A stretch of 64,000 bases of DNA from Comamonas badia DSM 17552. GTDB taxonomy: Bacteria > Pseudomonadota > Gammaproteobacteria > Burkholderiales > Burkholderiaceae_C. The stretch is from NCBI RefSeq assembly GCF_000484635.1, contig NZ_AXVM01000005.1, positions 62,001 to 126,000 on the forward strand. Direction: 5' to 3'. Shown piece by piece: positions 55,994-64,000 of this stretch; position 1 is the first letter of the stretch; each line of letters opens with the position of its first letter. Position numbers and translations under genes: made by a program. The notes beneath the pieces were generated by a model that did no database searches, was not told the DNA's origin, and saw only the letters and a program-made list of their open reading frames with translations.

Positions 55994-56917
55994 ATGCTCC
56001 AGCAACGCACCATCAAGACGCTGACCCGCTCCGTGGGCGTGGGTCTGCACAGCGGCCAGCGGGTGGAACTCACGCTGCGCCCGGCCGCGCCCGATACCGG
56101 CATCGTGTTTCGCCGCGTGGATCTGCCGGAGCCGGTGGACATCCCCGTCTCTGCCGAGGCGGTGGTGGACACACGCATGGCGTCCACGATTGGGCGGGGC
56201 GGCGCCAAGGTGCACACGGTGGAGCACCTGATGTCGGCCTGCGCCGGCCTCGGGCTGGACAACCTCTACGTCGATATCACCGCCGAAGAGGTGCCCATCC
56301 TGGACGGTTCTTCGGCCTCTTTCGTCTTCCTGCTGCAAAGCGCAGGCGTGGAGCTGCAGAACGCGCCGCGGCGCTTCATCCGCGTCAAGCGCGCCGTCGA
56401 GGTGCGCGAGGGCGAAGGACGCAACCTCAAATGGGCGCGGCTTGCGCCCTACCACGGCTACAAGCTGCATTTCGAGATCGATTTCGCCCACCCCGCGGTC
56501 GATTCCACCGAACAGTCGGCTGAATTCGATCTCGGCAGCGGCAACTATGCGCGCGACATTGCGCGGGCGCGCACCTTCGGCTTCACCAAGGACGTGGAGA
56601 TGCTGCGCGCCAACGGCCTGGCGCTGGGCGGCGGGCTGGACAACGCCATCGTGATGGACGATTACAAGGTGCTCAACACCGATGGTCTGCGCTACGACGC
56701 GGAATTCGCGCGCCACAAGATCCTGGACGCGATGGGCGATCTCTATCTCATCGGGCATCCGCTGCTGGCCGCCTACACCGCGTTTCGCAGCGGGCACGCG
56801 CTCAACAACCAGCTGCTGCGCGCCCTGCTGGCGCAGCAGGATGCGTGGGAGTTCGTGAGCTTTGAGCGCGAGCGCGAGGCGCCCCAGGGCTTTGCCAGCC
56901 CCGTCGCCGCGTGGTGA
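55994..56917 (+). CDS. lpxC: UDP-3-O-acyl-N-acetylglucosamine deacetylase LpxC
   Basis: 307 aa zinc enzyme, committed step of lipid A synthesis. [18 protein letters not shown] at the start, zinc ligands in HTVEHLMSA near 74-78 and in [15 protein letters not shown] near 239-243, and the inserted [13 protein letters not shown] near 98. Follows ftsZ by 53 bases, as in E. coli. Its TGA abuts the creA stop on the other strand. Confidence 0.97.
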   Translation: MLQQRTIKTLTRSVGVGLHSGQRVELTLRPAAPDTGIVFRRVDLPEPVDIPVSAEAVVDTRMASTIGRGGAKVHTVEHLMSACAGLGLDNLYVDITAEEVPILDGSSASFVFLLQSAGVELQNAPRRFIRVKRAVEVREGEGRNLKWARLAPYHGYKLHFEIDFAHPAVDSTEQSAEFDLGSGNYARDIARARTFGFTKDVEMLRANGLALGGGLDNAIVMDDYKVLNTDGLRYDAEFARHKILDAMGDLYLIGHPLLAAYTAFRSGHALNNQLLRALLAQQDAWEFVSFEREREAPQGFASPVAAW

Positions 56918-57394
56918 CTATTTTTTGAGCGGTATCGGCGTTGTCTCGGGGATGGGCACGGCCGTGATGCTGTTCTGCGGCGAGCCGTCGATGAGCTTGT
57001 CGGAATAGGTCAGATAGACCAGCGTGTTGCGCTTTGCATCGACCATGCGCACCACGCGCAGGCGTTTGAAGACCAGCGAAATGCGCTCGCTGAAAACCTC
57101 GTCCTGCTGCTTGAGCGGCTTGGCAAACGCCACGGGGCCCACCTGGCGGCAGGCGATCGATGCCTCCGCGCGGTCTTCCGCCAGCCCCAGCGTGCCCTTG
57201 ATGCCCCCGACGCGCGCGCGCGAGACGTAGCAGGTCACGCCCTCCACCTGCGGATCGTCATAGGCCTCGACGATGATGTCGTGGTCGCGCCCCAGCCACT
57301 GGAACGCGGTATCGACGCTGCCGATCTTCTCGCCCGAGGCGGCAAAGGCACTGCTGGCGACGAGCAGCAGGGCGGTGAATGTGAAGTGTTTCAT
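56918..57394 (-). CDS. creA: CreA family protein (periplasmic)
   Basis: 158 aa with an 18-residue signal peptide ending [24 protein letters not shown] near residue 21, then [13 protein letters not shown] near 54, match CreA. The function of CreA is poorly known. Its stop codon lies directly against the lpxC stop (no intergenic base). It is transcribed from the region just after cphA. Confidence 0.93.
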   Translation of the reverse strand: MKHFTFTALLLVASSAFAASGEKIGSVDTAFQWLGRDHDIIVEAYDDPQVEGVTCYVSRARVGGIKGTLGLAEDRAEASIACRQVGPVAFAKPLKQQDEVFSERISLVFKRLRVVRMVDAKRNTLVYLTYSDKLIDGSPQNSITAVPIPETTPIPLKK

Positions 57395-57480
57395 GGGTTG
57401 TTTGGCTGTGGATGTGGGGCGTGGCGGCTCGATCACGCCGCTGCGCGGCATGACCGCTGCGCTGCGCGCAGCGCGGTCAT

Positions 57481-60057
57481 TCACAGATGCGGCTCGCCGC
57501 AGCGCTTTTGCAGGTGCGCAAGCGATTCCAGCACCTGGTCGACCAGCACCAGGCACAGGTCGCCCGATTGCAGGCGCTTGAGCGCATGGTCGATGGCGAT
57601 GAACTCGCCGTGGATTTCGGTGATGTAGCTGGCGCGCTGGGCGTTCTGCAGGCCCTTGTGCAGCAGCGCCAGCACCTCGCCGTCGGCACGCCCGCGCTGG
57701 CAGGCGTCCTGGTAGAGGATCACGTCGTCAAAGCTGCTGCCCAGGATTTCGGTTTGCTCGCTGATGTCCTGGTCGCGCCGGTCGCCCGCGCCGCTGATGA
57801 CCACCGCGCGGCGCTTGCCGGGCATGGCCTGCGTGGCCTGCACCAGTGCGCGGATGGCGTCGGGGTTGTGGCCGTAGTCGGCGATGATGGTGGCGCCGTG
57901 GTAGTCCATCACGTTGAAGCGCCCGGGCACGGCGTCGGCGCTGCTCTCGAAACTTGCGAGACCCCGGCGCACCGTGTCCCACGGCAGGCCCAGGCCCCAG
58001 GCAGCGCCCACGGCGGCCATGGCGTTGTCCACCTGAAAGCCGATCACGCCGCCGTGCGTGATCGGGATGTCGCGCAGCGGGATGCCCTCGCGCCAGGAGC
58101 CTTCGGCCGCCACGATGCGGCCCTCGTCCACGTACACCACGCGTCCGCCCTGCGCGCGGTGCGTGACCATGGCGGGGTGGTGGCGGTCGTGGGCAAAGAA
58201 GGTCACCTTGCCGGGGCAGACATGCGCCATCGGCACGCAATGCGGATCGGCGGCGTTGAGCACCGCATGGCCCGTGGGGGCGACGTTCTGCACGATGACG
58301 CGCTTCAAGACGGCCACGTCTTCCACCGTGGTGATGTAGTTCAGCCCCAGATGGTCGCCGGCGCCGATGTTGGTCACTACAGCCACCTGGCATTGGTCAA
58401 AGCCCAGGCCTTCGCGCAGGATGCCGCCGCGCGCGCATTCCAGCACCGCCGCCTCGGTATCCGGGTGGGCCAGGGCGTTCCTCGCGCTCTTGGGGCCGGA
58501 GCAGTCGCCGCTGTCGATCTGGTGCCCGCCGACGTACACGCCGTCGGTGTTGGTCATCGCGGTGTTCCAGCCATGCGCGCTGCACAGGTGGGCGATGAGG
58601 CGCGTGGTGGTGGTCTTGCCGTTGGTGCCGGTAACGGCCACCACGGGAATGCGGCCATCCTCGCCCGGCGCGAAGAGGGCGTCGATCATCGGCACGCCGA
58701 CGTTGCGCGGCTTGCCGTAGGAGGGCGAGAGGTGCATGCGCAGGCCAGGCGCGGCGTTGACCTCGACGATGCCGCCGCCTTGCTCTTCCAGGGGTTTGAG
58801 CATGGATTCGCAGATCACGTCCACGCCGCAGATATGCAGGCCTATGGTCTGCGCGGCATCAACCGCGCGCGCTGCGATCTCTGGGTGCACGTCATCGGTC
58901 ACATCGGTGGCGCTGCCGCCCGTCGATAGATTGGCGTTGTGGCGCAGCACGATGCGCTGGCCCTGCGCGGGCACTGATTCGGGCGTCAAGCCTTCGTTGG
59001 TCAGGCGCGCCAGCGCGATATCGTCCAGGCGGATTTTGGTGAGCGCGGTGCCATGGCCGCTGCCGCGGCGCGGGTCCTGGTTGACGATATCCACCAGTTG
59101 CGAAATAGTGTGCTCGCCATCGCCCAGCACCTGCGGCGGCTCGCGCCGCGCGGCCGCCACCATCTGGCCGCCCACGACCAGCAGGCGAAAATCGTGGCCG
59201 GGAAGAAAGCGTTCGAGCATCACCTCGCCGCTGTATTCCTGCGCCGTGGCATAAGCTGCCGCGAGCTGCTCACGCGTGGTGATGTTCACCGTCACGCCCT
59301 TGCCCTGGTTGCCGTCCTGCGGTTTGACGACCACGGGCAAGCCGACTTCCTGCGCCAGCGCCCAGGCGTCCTCGACATCGCTGACCGGCCGGCCCAGGGG
59401 CACGGGCACGCCTGCGGCATGCAGCAGGCGCTTGGTGAGGTCTTTGTCCTGCGCGATCGATTCGGCCACCGCGCTGGTCATGTCCAGCTCCGCGGCCTGC
59501 ACGCGCCGCGCCTTCACGCCCCAGCCCAGCTGCACCAGCGAGCCGCTGGTGAGGCGCTTGAACGGAATGCCGCGCGCCTGCGCGGCGTCGATGATGTTGC
59601 GCGTGGACGGACCCATGCGCACGTCCTGGTCGAGCTCGCGCAGCGCGGCAACGGTGGCGGCCGCGTCGTAGGGGTGGTCGTCCAGCGCGGCGCGGATCAG
59701 CGCCGTGGCTTCTTCGACCGCCTTGTGCCCGACCTGTTCCTCGGTGTATTCCACCACCACCTGGTAGGTGTCGGTTTCCACCGTCTCGTGCGTGCGGCTG
59801 AAGGTGACGCTGCAGCCCGCCTGCGCCTGCAATTGGCGCGCGGCGGTTTCGAGCACGTGCGCGAGCGACACCGGCTGCTCGGCGCCCTGCGGCGCCAGCG
59901 GCCCGACGGCGGGGAAGCGCGCGCGCAGGCGGTCTTCAAACCCCGTGATCGAGGCGATGTCGTGCTCGCCGGGCGCGCAGTGCACGATGGTTTCCATGGC
60001 GGTGCTGCGGGTCCAGAGGTTGGGGCCGCGCAGCGCGCGGGAGCGAAGGATTTGCAT
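57481..60057 (-). CDS. cphA: Cyanophycin synthetase CphA
   Basis: 858 aa. Polymerises aspartate and arginine into cyanophycin (multi-L-arginyl-poly-L-aspartate), a nitrogen reserve. N-terminal domain 1-160 ([18 protein letters not shown] opening), ATP-grasp domain about 195-460 ([15 protein letters not shown] near 243; [13 protein letters not shown] near 433), then a Mur-ligase-like domain with intact P-loop [10 protein letters not shown] at 476-485 and DYGHNPDAI near 725. Downstream of cphA' on the same strand with a 57-bp gap, so probably one operon. Confidence 0.95.
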   Translation of the reverse strand: MQILRSRALRGPNLWTRSTAMETIVHCAPGEHDIASITGFEDRLRARFPAVGPLAPQGAEQPVSLAHVLETAARQLQAQAGCSVTFSRTHETVETDTYQVVVEYTEEQVGHKAVEEATALIRAALDDHPYDAAATVAALRELDQDVRMGPSTRNIIDAAQARGIPFKRLTSGSLVQLGWGVKARRVQAAELDMTSAVAESIAQDKDLTKRLLHAAGVPVPLGRPVSDVEDAWALAQEVGLPVVVKPQDGNQGKGVTVNITTREQLAAAYATAQEYSGEVMLERFLPGHDFRLLVVGGQMVAAARREPPQVLGDGEHTISQLVDIVNQDPRRGSGHGTALTKIRLDDIALARLTNEGLTPESVPAQGQRIVLRHNANLSTGGSATDVTDDVHPEIAARAVDAAQTIGLHICGVDVICESMLKPLEEQGGGIVEVNAAPGLRMHLSPSYGKPRNVGVPMIDALFAPGEDGRIPVVAVTGTNGKTTTTRLIAHLCSAHGWNTAMTNTDGVYVGGHQIDSGDCSGPKSARNALAHPDTEAAVLECARGGILREGLGFDQCQVAVVTNIGAGDHLGLNYITTVEDVAVLKRVIVQNVAPTGHAVLNAADPHCVPMAHVCPGKVTFFAHDRHHPAMVTHRAQGGRVVYVDEGRIVAAEGSWREGIPLRDIPITHGGVIGFQVDNAMAAVGAAWGLGLPWDTVRRGLASFESSADAVPGRFNVMDYHGATIIADYGHNPDAIRALVQATQAMPGKRRAVVISGAGDRRDQDISEQTEILGSSFDDVILYQDACQRGRADGEVLALLHKGLQNAQRASYITEIHGEFIAIDHALKRLQSGDLCLVLVDQVLESLAHLQKRCGEPHL

Positions 60058-60082
60058 GGTGCAAATAAAGGTTGAATAAGGG

Positions 60083-60125
60083 TTTTGCGCTTGATAGGCG
60101 TGCGTCAGCAGCTATCAATGTTGGT
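60083..60125. repeat. Dispersed short repeat between the two cyanophycin synthetase genes
   Basis: TTGATAG (60091-60097) and CTATCAA (60112-60118) form a perfect 7-bp inverted repeat around GCGTGCGTCAGCAG, and the right side TGCGTCAGCAGCTATCAA is the family core. It contains the TGA stop (60115-60117) of the second synthetase gene. Confidence 0.6.
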
Positions 60126-62289
60126 ATTCAAAAGTCTTGATGCCGGCGGCGATCAGATCGGGGGCTATGCCCAGCGCCCAGGCGCCCGCAATGGCCGCCA
60201 GCAGGGCGGCGGTATCGGGGGGGCTGCCGTCCGCCGGGTGCAGCGCGGCCAGCCTGCCGAGCACGCGCTCCTTGGCGCCGGTGGCAAGGCATATCTGGTC
60301 GCCGTGGACAAAGACGGCACGGGCCTCAGGCTGCGCCCGGTGCTGCGTCAGCGCCGCGTTATCGGCCGAGAGCGCATACAGCAGCACCTCGCCATCGCAG
60401 AGTTCTGCCAGCTCGGCCACCGCCGGTATGTCCGCATTGAGCACGCCGGCGCCGCCGTCCAGCACCACGTCGATCTGGGTGCGCAGCACGCGCGGCATCT
60501 GCTCAGGGCCGCGCACGTCGTGATCGGCGAGTTGCTCCCAGCCATCCATGTCGGTGACGATGCCGACCTGGCAGCGGTCATAAGCCAGGCCCTCATCGAG
60601 AATGGAACGCGCCGTGGTCTGGATCACCGCCGCTTCGGCCAGGCGGTTGGTCAGCAGCCGATGCGCACCCGCCCAGTGGGCCGTGTCCGTTTTCTGGGTT
60701 TGCCGTCCGGCGATGAACATGCCCTCGCTGCTGGCAATGCCGGTGAGCTTGCCCGAGAGCTGCAGCAGCCAGCCCACCAGTCGCGCGATGAAGGCGGTGC
60801 CGCGCGTGCCCGCCACGCCGATGATGGGGATGCGGCCCGCGTGGCTGCCCTTTTCGCCGCTGCCGGGAAACAGGTGCTCGACGATGGCCTGGCCCACCGG
60901 GCGCGGCGAGCCGCTGGAGGGTTTGAGGTGCATCAGCAGGCCGGGGCCGGCGTTGACCTCCAGAATCGCGCCGCCCTGCGCGCGCATGGGCTGGGCAATG
61001 TCCTTGAGGATCATGTCCAGGCCGGCGATGTCCAGGCCGACCACGCGCACGGCCAGCTCGGCGTGGTAGGCCACGTCGGGGTGCAGTTCGTCGGTGCAGT
61101 CGATCGCCATGTTGCCGTTGCGCTGCAGCAGCACCTTGCGGCCCGCGGCGGGCACGGTGTCGGCCGCGACCTCCTGGCGCGCCAGTTCGAGCTGGATGTT
61201 GGGCAGGTTCAGATCCAGCAGTTCCAGCGGGTATTCCTCTTCCACGCCGCGGCGCGGGTCGCGGTTGAGTTCATCGACCAGCGCCTTGAGCGTGCGCTGG
61301 CCGTCGCCGGTGACGAACACCTGTTCGCCGCGGCAGGCGGCCACCACCTTGCCGCCCACCACCAGCAGGCGGTGCTCGGTGCCTTCGATGAAGCGCTCGA
61401 CGATGACCTCCGAACCCTCCTTCTCGGCCAGCGGGAAGGCGGCGCGGATGTTCTTCTCCTTGTAGAGCTCCAGCGTCACGCCGCGCGCGTGGTTGCCGTC
61501 GCTGGGCTTGACGGTGACGGGCAGGCCGATGTCCTGCGCCGCCTCCCAGGCCTCGTCGGCGCTGGCCACGATCTGCCCTTCAGGGACAGGCACGCCGGCG
61601 GCGGCCAGCAGGCGCTTGGTCAGGTCCTTGTCCTGCGCGATGCCCTCGGCGATGGCGCTGGTCTGGTCGGTCTCGGCCGTCCAGATGCGCCGCTGCGCCG
61701 CGCCGTAGCCCAGCTGCACCAGGTTGCCGTCGTTCAGCCGCACCTGCGGGATGCGCCGCTCCTGCGCGGCATCGACGATGCAGGCGGTGCTGGGCCCGAG
61801 GTAGTTGTCGTCTATGGTGGTCTTGATCGCCTGGACCGCGCCCTTGAGGTCGAACGCCTCGCCGTTGATCGCCGCCATGATGAGCGCATGGCCCTGCGCC
61901 AGCGCCGCGCGCGCCACGGCCTCTTCGGGGCAGCGGAACACCATGCGGTAGGTGCCGCTGACGGAAGTCTCGCGCGTCTGGCCGAACTTGGCCGGCAGGC
62001 CCGAGAGGTTGAGCAGCTCGATGATGACGTGCTCCAGCACATGGCCCATCCAGGTGCCCTCGCGCAGGCGCTCGATGAAGCCGCCGCGCTCGCCCACGCC
62101 GCAGTGGTGCTCCACCAGATCCGGCAGCCAGGCGGTCAGCCTTTCGTTGAAGCCGGGAACCTTGTTGGATGGATGGTGCTCCAGCTCTCCGAGCGCCAGC
62201 CAGACCTCGAGCGCCGGGCGGTAGGTCCAGATGCTGGGTCCGCGCAGGTAGGTGGCGCGAAGCAATCGGATATCTTCAAAGCGTGGCAT
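60115..62289 (-). CDS. Second cyanophycin synthetase (CphA'), Mur-ligase P-loop degenerate
   Basis: 724 aa, 134 shorter than CphA and collinear with it. The ATP-grasp part is intact (VTVKPSDGNHARGVTL near 258; LEVNAGPGLLMHLKPSSG near 443). The Mur-like domain begins at 488 but the P-loop GTNGKTT is GTRGTAF (494-500), lacking the Lys and Thr needed for ATP. This resembles CphA2-type enzymes that keep one active ATP site. It may use dipeptide units or help CphA; this is inference. First gene of the operon; divergent from the ABC transporter. Confidence 0.9.
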   Translation of the reverse strand: MPRFEDIRLLRATYLRGPSIWTYRPALEVWLALGELEHHPSNKVPGFNERLTAWLPDLVEHHCGVGERGGFIERLREGTWMGHVLEHVIIELLNLSGLPAKFGQTRETSVSGTYRMVFRCPEEAVARAALAQGHALIMAAINGEAFDLKGAVQAIKTTIDDNYLGPSTACIVDAAQERRIPQVRLNDGNLVQLGYGAAQRRIWTAETDQTSAIAEGIAQDKDLTKRLLAAAGVPVPEGQIVASADEAWEAAQDIGLPVTVKPSDGNHARGVTLELYKEKNIRAAFPLAEKEGSEVIVERFIEGTEHRLLVVGGKVVAACRGEQVFVTGDGQRTLKALVDELNRDPRRGVEEEYPLELLDLNLPNIQLELARQEVAADTVPAAGRKVLLQRNGNMAIDCTDELHPDVAYHAELAVRVVGLDIAGLDMILKDIAQPMRAQGGAILEVNAGPGLLMHLKPSSGSPRPVGQAIVEHLFPGSGEKGSHAGRIPIIGVAGTRGTAFIARLVGWLLQLSGKLTGIASSEGMFIAGRQTQKTDTAHWAGAHRLLTNRLAEAAVIQTTARSILDEGLAYDRCQVGIVTDMDGWEQLADHDVRGPEQMPRVLRTQIDVVLDGGAGVLNADIPAVAELAELCDGEVLLYALSADNAALTQHRAQPEARAVFVHGDQICLATGAKERVLGRLAALHPADGSPPDTAALLAAIAGAWALGIAPDLIAAGIKTFEYQH

Positions 62290-62459
62290 GAGCGACAGGG
62301 GTTGGAGGAGGAAACGGGCCGTTTTGCAGCCGCGGCAGGCAATGATGCACCAAGCGGCTGTCAGCCGCGAGAGGGGTGCGGGCGTTAGGGATAACCAGAA
62401 GTCGCGCCTGCGGCCTGCCGCGTTCCCGCGGTGCAGGCAGCGCGTTCAATAGTCAAACA

Positions 62460-64000
62460 ATGCAACATCACCATGAATCGGGCGCCCCAGGCGCACTGAC
62501 GGAACCCTTGGCGGGTGGTTGGCAAGACATCCTTGCACCCAGCGAAAACGTGCTGGCGGTGCTGGAGGTTGACCTCAGTAGCGAATTGCGCTTTGCCAGG
62601 GGGAGCCTCGCGCTCACCTCGCAGCGTTTGCTGGCGCGCGATGGCCAGGGGAGGCTGCGGGAATGGGCGCTGGCGCAAGACCAGGCCCTGCAGGAGTTCG
62701 ATGCCGGCGGCGTCGGCACGCTGGAGCTGCACGATGGCGATGGCCGGCGGGCGCTGTGGCGCTTCACGCTCTCGCGCCATCCGCAGGCGCTGGAGTTCCA
62801 GCAGCACTTTGCCCGCTGCATCGCGCACCTGGGCCGTCCGCAGGCGCTGGCTGCGCTGCAGGCGCAGGCGCCGCGCTGCCCGCAATGCCATGCCGTCCTG
62901 CCCGAAGGCAGCGAAGAATGCCCCGCCTGCGCGCCCACGGAAGAGGAGCCCGCCGCCTCCGGCTGGGTGCTGCTGCGCCTGTGGCGCTTCGCCAGGCCCT
63001 ACCAGGGCAAGCTGCTGCTGGGCTTTGTGCTCACGCTGCTCTCCACCGCGGCGACGCTGGTGCCGCCCTACCTCACCATCCCGCTGATGGACGATGTGCT
63101 GATTCCTTATCAGGACGGCAAAAGCATTCCGGTTTCCACCGTGGCGATGTACCTGAGCGGGCTGCTGGCGGCCTCGCTCTTCGCCTGGGCGCTGGGCTGG
63201 GCGCGCACCTATGTGCTGGCGCTGGTTTCGGAACGCATAGGCGCCGACCTGCGCACCGCCACCTACGAGCATCTGCTGCGCCTGTCGCTGGACTACTTCG
63301 GCAGCAAGCGCACCGGCGACCTGATGGCGCGCATCGGTTCGGAGACCGACCGCATCAACGTCTTCCTCTCGCTGCATGCGCTCGATTTCGCGACCGACGT
63401 GCTCATGATGGTCATGACGGCGGTGATTCTGGTCTCGATCAACCCCTGGCTGGCGCTGGTCACGCTGGTGCCGCTGCCCTTCATCGCCTGGATGATCCAC
63501 AGCGTGCGCGACCGTCTGCGCACCGGGTTCGAAAAGATGGACCGGCTGTGGAGCGAGGTCACCAACGTGCTGGCCGACACCATTCCCGGCATCCGCGTCG
63601 TCAAGGCCTTCGCGCAGGAAGCGCGCGAGGCCGAGCGCTTTCGCGTGGCCAATCAGCGCAACCTGGCGGCCAACGACCGCCTGAACAAGACCTGGAGCCT
63701 GTTCTCGCCCACGGTCACGCTGCTCACTGAAATCGGCCTGCTGGTGGTCTGGGCCTGCGGCATCTGGCTGGTGGCGCATGAGCAGATCACCGTCGGCGTG
63801 CTCACCGCCTTCCTCGCCTACATCGGGCGCTTCTACACCCGGCTCGATTCGATGAGCCGTATCGTCTCGGTCACGCAGAAGGCGGCGGCCGGCGCCAAGC
63901 GCATCTTCGACATCCTGGACCATGTGAGCAACGTGCCCGATCCGGCCAACCCGGTGCGCCTGCCGCGCATCCAGGGCGCCATCGACCTGGAAAACGTGGT
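62460..64000 (+). CDS. ABC transporter, fused permease-ATPase, cyanophycin-locus type (partial, 3' end beyond window)
   Basis: 513 codons visible. Residues 1-135 form a soluble domain (LEVDLSSELRFARGSLALTS; EFQQHFARCIAHLGRPQAL), then a zinc-ribbon-like knuckle C140-x-x-C143 with C154-x-x-C157, then an exporter-type permease with six expected membrane segments from about 170 (LVPPYLTIPLMDDVLIP; YFGSKRTGDLMARIGSETDR). The sequence ends where the ATPase domain begins (AIDLENVV). It is divergent from the cphA'-cphA operon with 170 bp between. Similar transporters are known beside cyanophycin genes; the transported molecule is unknown. Confidence 0.9.
   Translation, partial: MQHHHESGAPGALTEPLAGGWQDILAPSENVLAVLEVDLSSELRFARGSLALTSQRLLARDGQGRLREWALAQDQALQEFDAGGVGTLELHDGDGRRALWRFTLSRHPQALEFQQHFARCIAHLGRPQALAALQAQAPRCPQCHAVLPEGSEECPACAPTEEEPAASGWVLLRLWRFARPYQGKLLLGFVLTLLSTAATLVPPYLTIPLMDDVLIPYQDGKSIPVSTVAMYLSGLLAASLFAWALGWARTYVLALVSERIGADLRTATYEHLLRLSLDYFGSKRTGDLMARIGSETDRINVFLSLHALDFATDVLMMVMTAVILVSINPWLALVTLVPLPFIAWMIHSVRDRLRTGFEKMDRLWSEVTNVLADTIPGIRVVKAFAQEAREAERFRVANQRNLAANDRLNKTWSLFSPTVTLLTEIGLLVVWACGIWLVAHEQITVGVLTAFLAYIGRFYTRLDSMSRIVSVTQKAAAGAKRIFDILDHVSNVPDPANPVRLPRIQGAIDLENV

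Noticed and set aside
57487-62388. Long plus-strand frames opposite both cyanophycin synthetase genes
   Set aside because: Antisense shadows with biased composition and no motif, while the minus-strand genes show full catalytic signatures.

Overview
The window is GC-rich, gene-dense bacterial DNA. It carries a complete division and cell-wall (dcw) cluster with a MurE-MurF fusion, hslVU directly upstream of mraZ, a cyanophycin locus, TRAP and branched-chain (Liv) transporters, and a zinc-less DksA. This combination points to a betaproteobacterium of the order Burkholderiales, most likely family Comamonadaceae (Acidovorax/Comamonas-like). This is inferred from gene content and order; no database was searched. 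No tRNA, rRNA operon, prophage, IS element or CRISPR array was seen, and no stretch above 300 bp lacks a gene.

Left part (1-16.8 kb): a leftward livHMGF operon ends in a partial acyl-CoA ligase. Two hot-dog thioesterases (YigI-like and YciA) and an Atm1/HMT1-type ABC exporter follow. Next is an unusual MazG-like pyrophosphohydrolase / PIN-like nuclease fusion (8234-9622). A dctQMP TRAP operon diverges from a HypT-like LysR gene that overlaps a DUF3025 gene; htpX and an amidase come after.

Middle (16.9-38.3 kb): the RNase P RNA gene rnpB; a five-gene leftward operon with two Roadblock proteins, a COG2229-type small GTPase and two unknown proteins (similar in plan to actinobacterial conservons); cysK; a pseudouridine-synthase-like protein lacking the catalytic Asp; a Nudix/metallo-beta-lactamase fusion; DoxX; DUF484-xerC; a chemoreceptor with a CheR/CheB docking tail; two split-barrel flavoprotein-like genes behind an aldehyde dehydrogenase; and a divergent AcoR-type sigma-54 activator with a plausible -24/-12 promoter and palindrome between them. 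A CobW GTPase, DksA, a STAS protein and hslVU lead into the cell-division region.

Right part (38.3-64 kb): the dcw cluster mraZ-rsmH-ftsL-ftsI-murEF-mraY-murD-ftsW-murG-murC-ddl-ftsQ-ftsA-ftsZ, then lpxC. All ten junctions from rsmH to ftsQ with a 4-base stop/start overlap (nine gene pairs from rsmH through ddl/ftsQ, starting with rsmH/ftsL) suggest strict translational coupling. A 10-bp-period AGTG repeat before mraZ is a probable MraZ operator. After creA come two tandem cyanophycin synthetase genes (the second with a broken ligase P-loop) and, divergently, a zinc-ribbon ABC transporter running off the window.

A short dispersed repeat (core GCGC-N3/4-CAGCTATC-A-rich) occurs between and inside genes across the window, in places supplying stop codons, a terminator or in-frame coding sequence.
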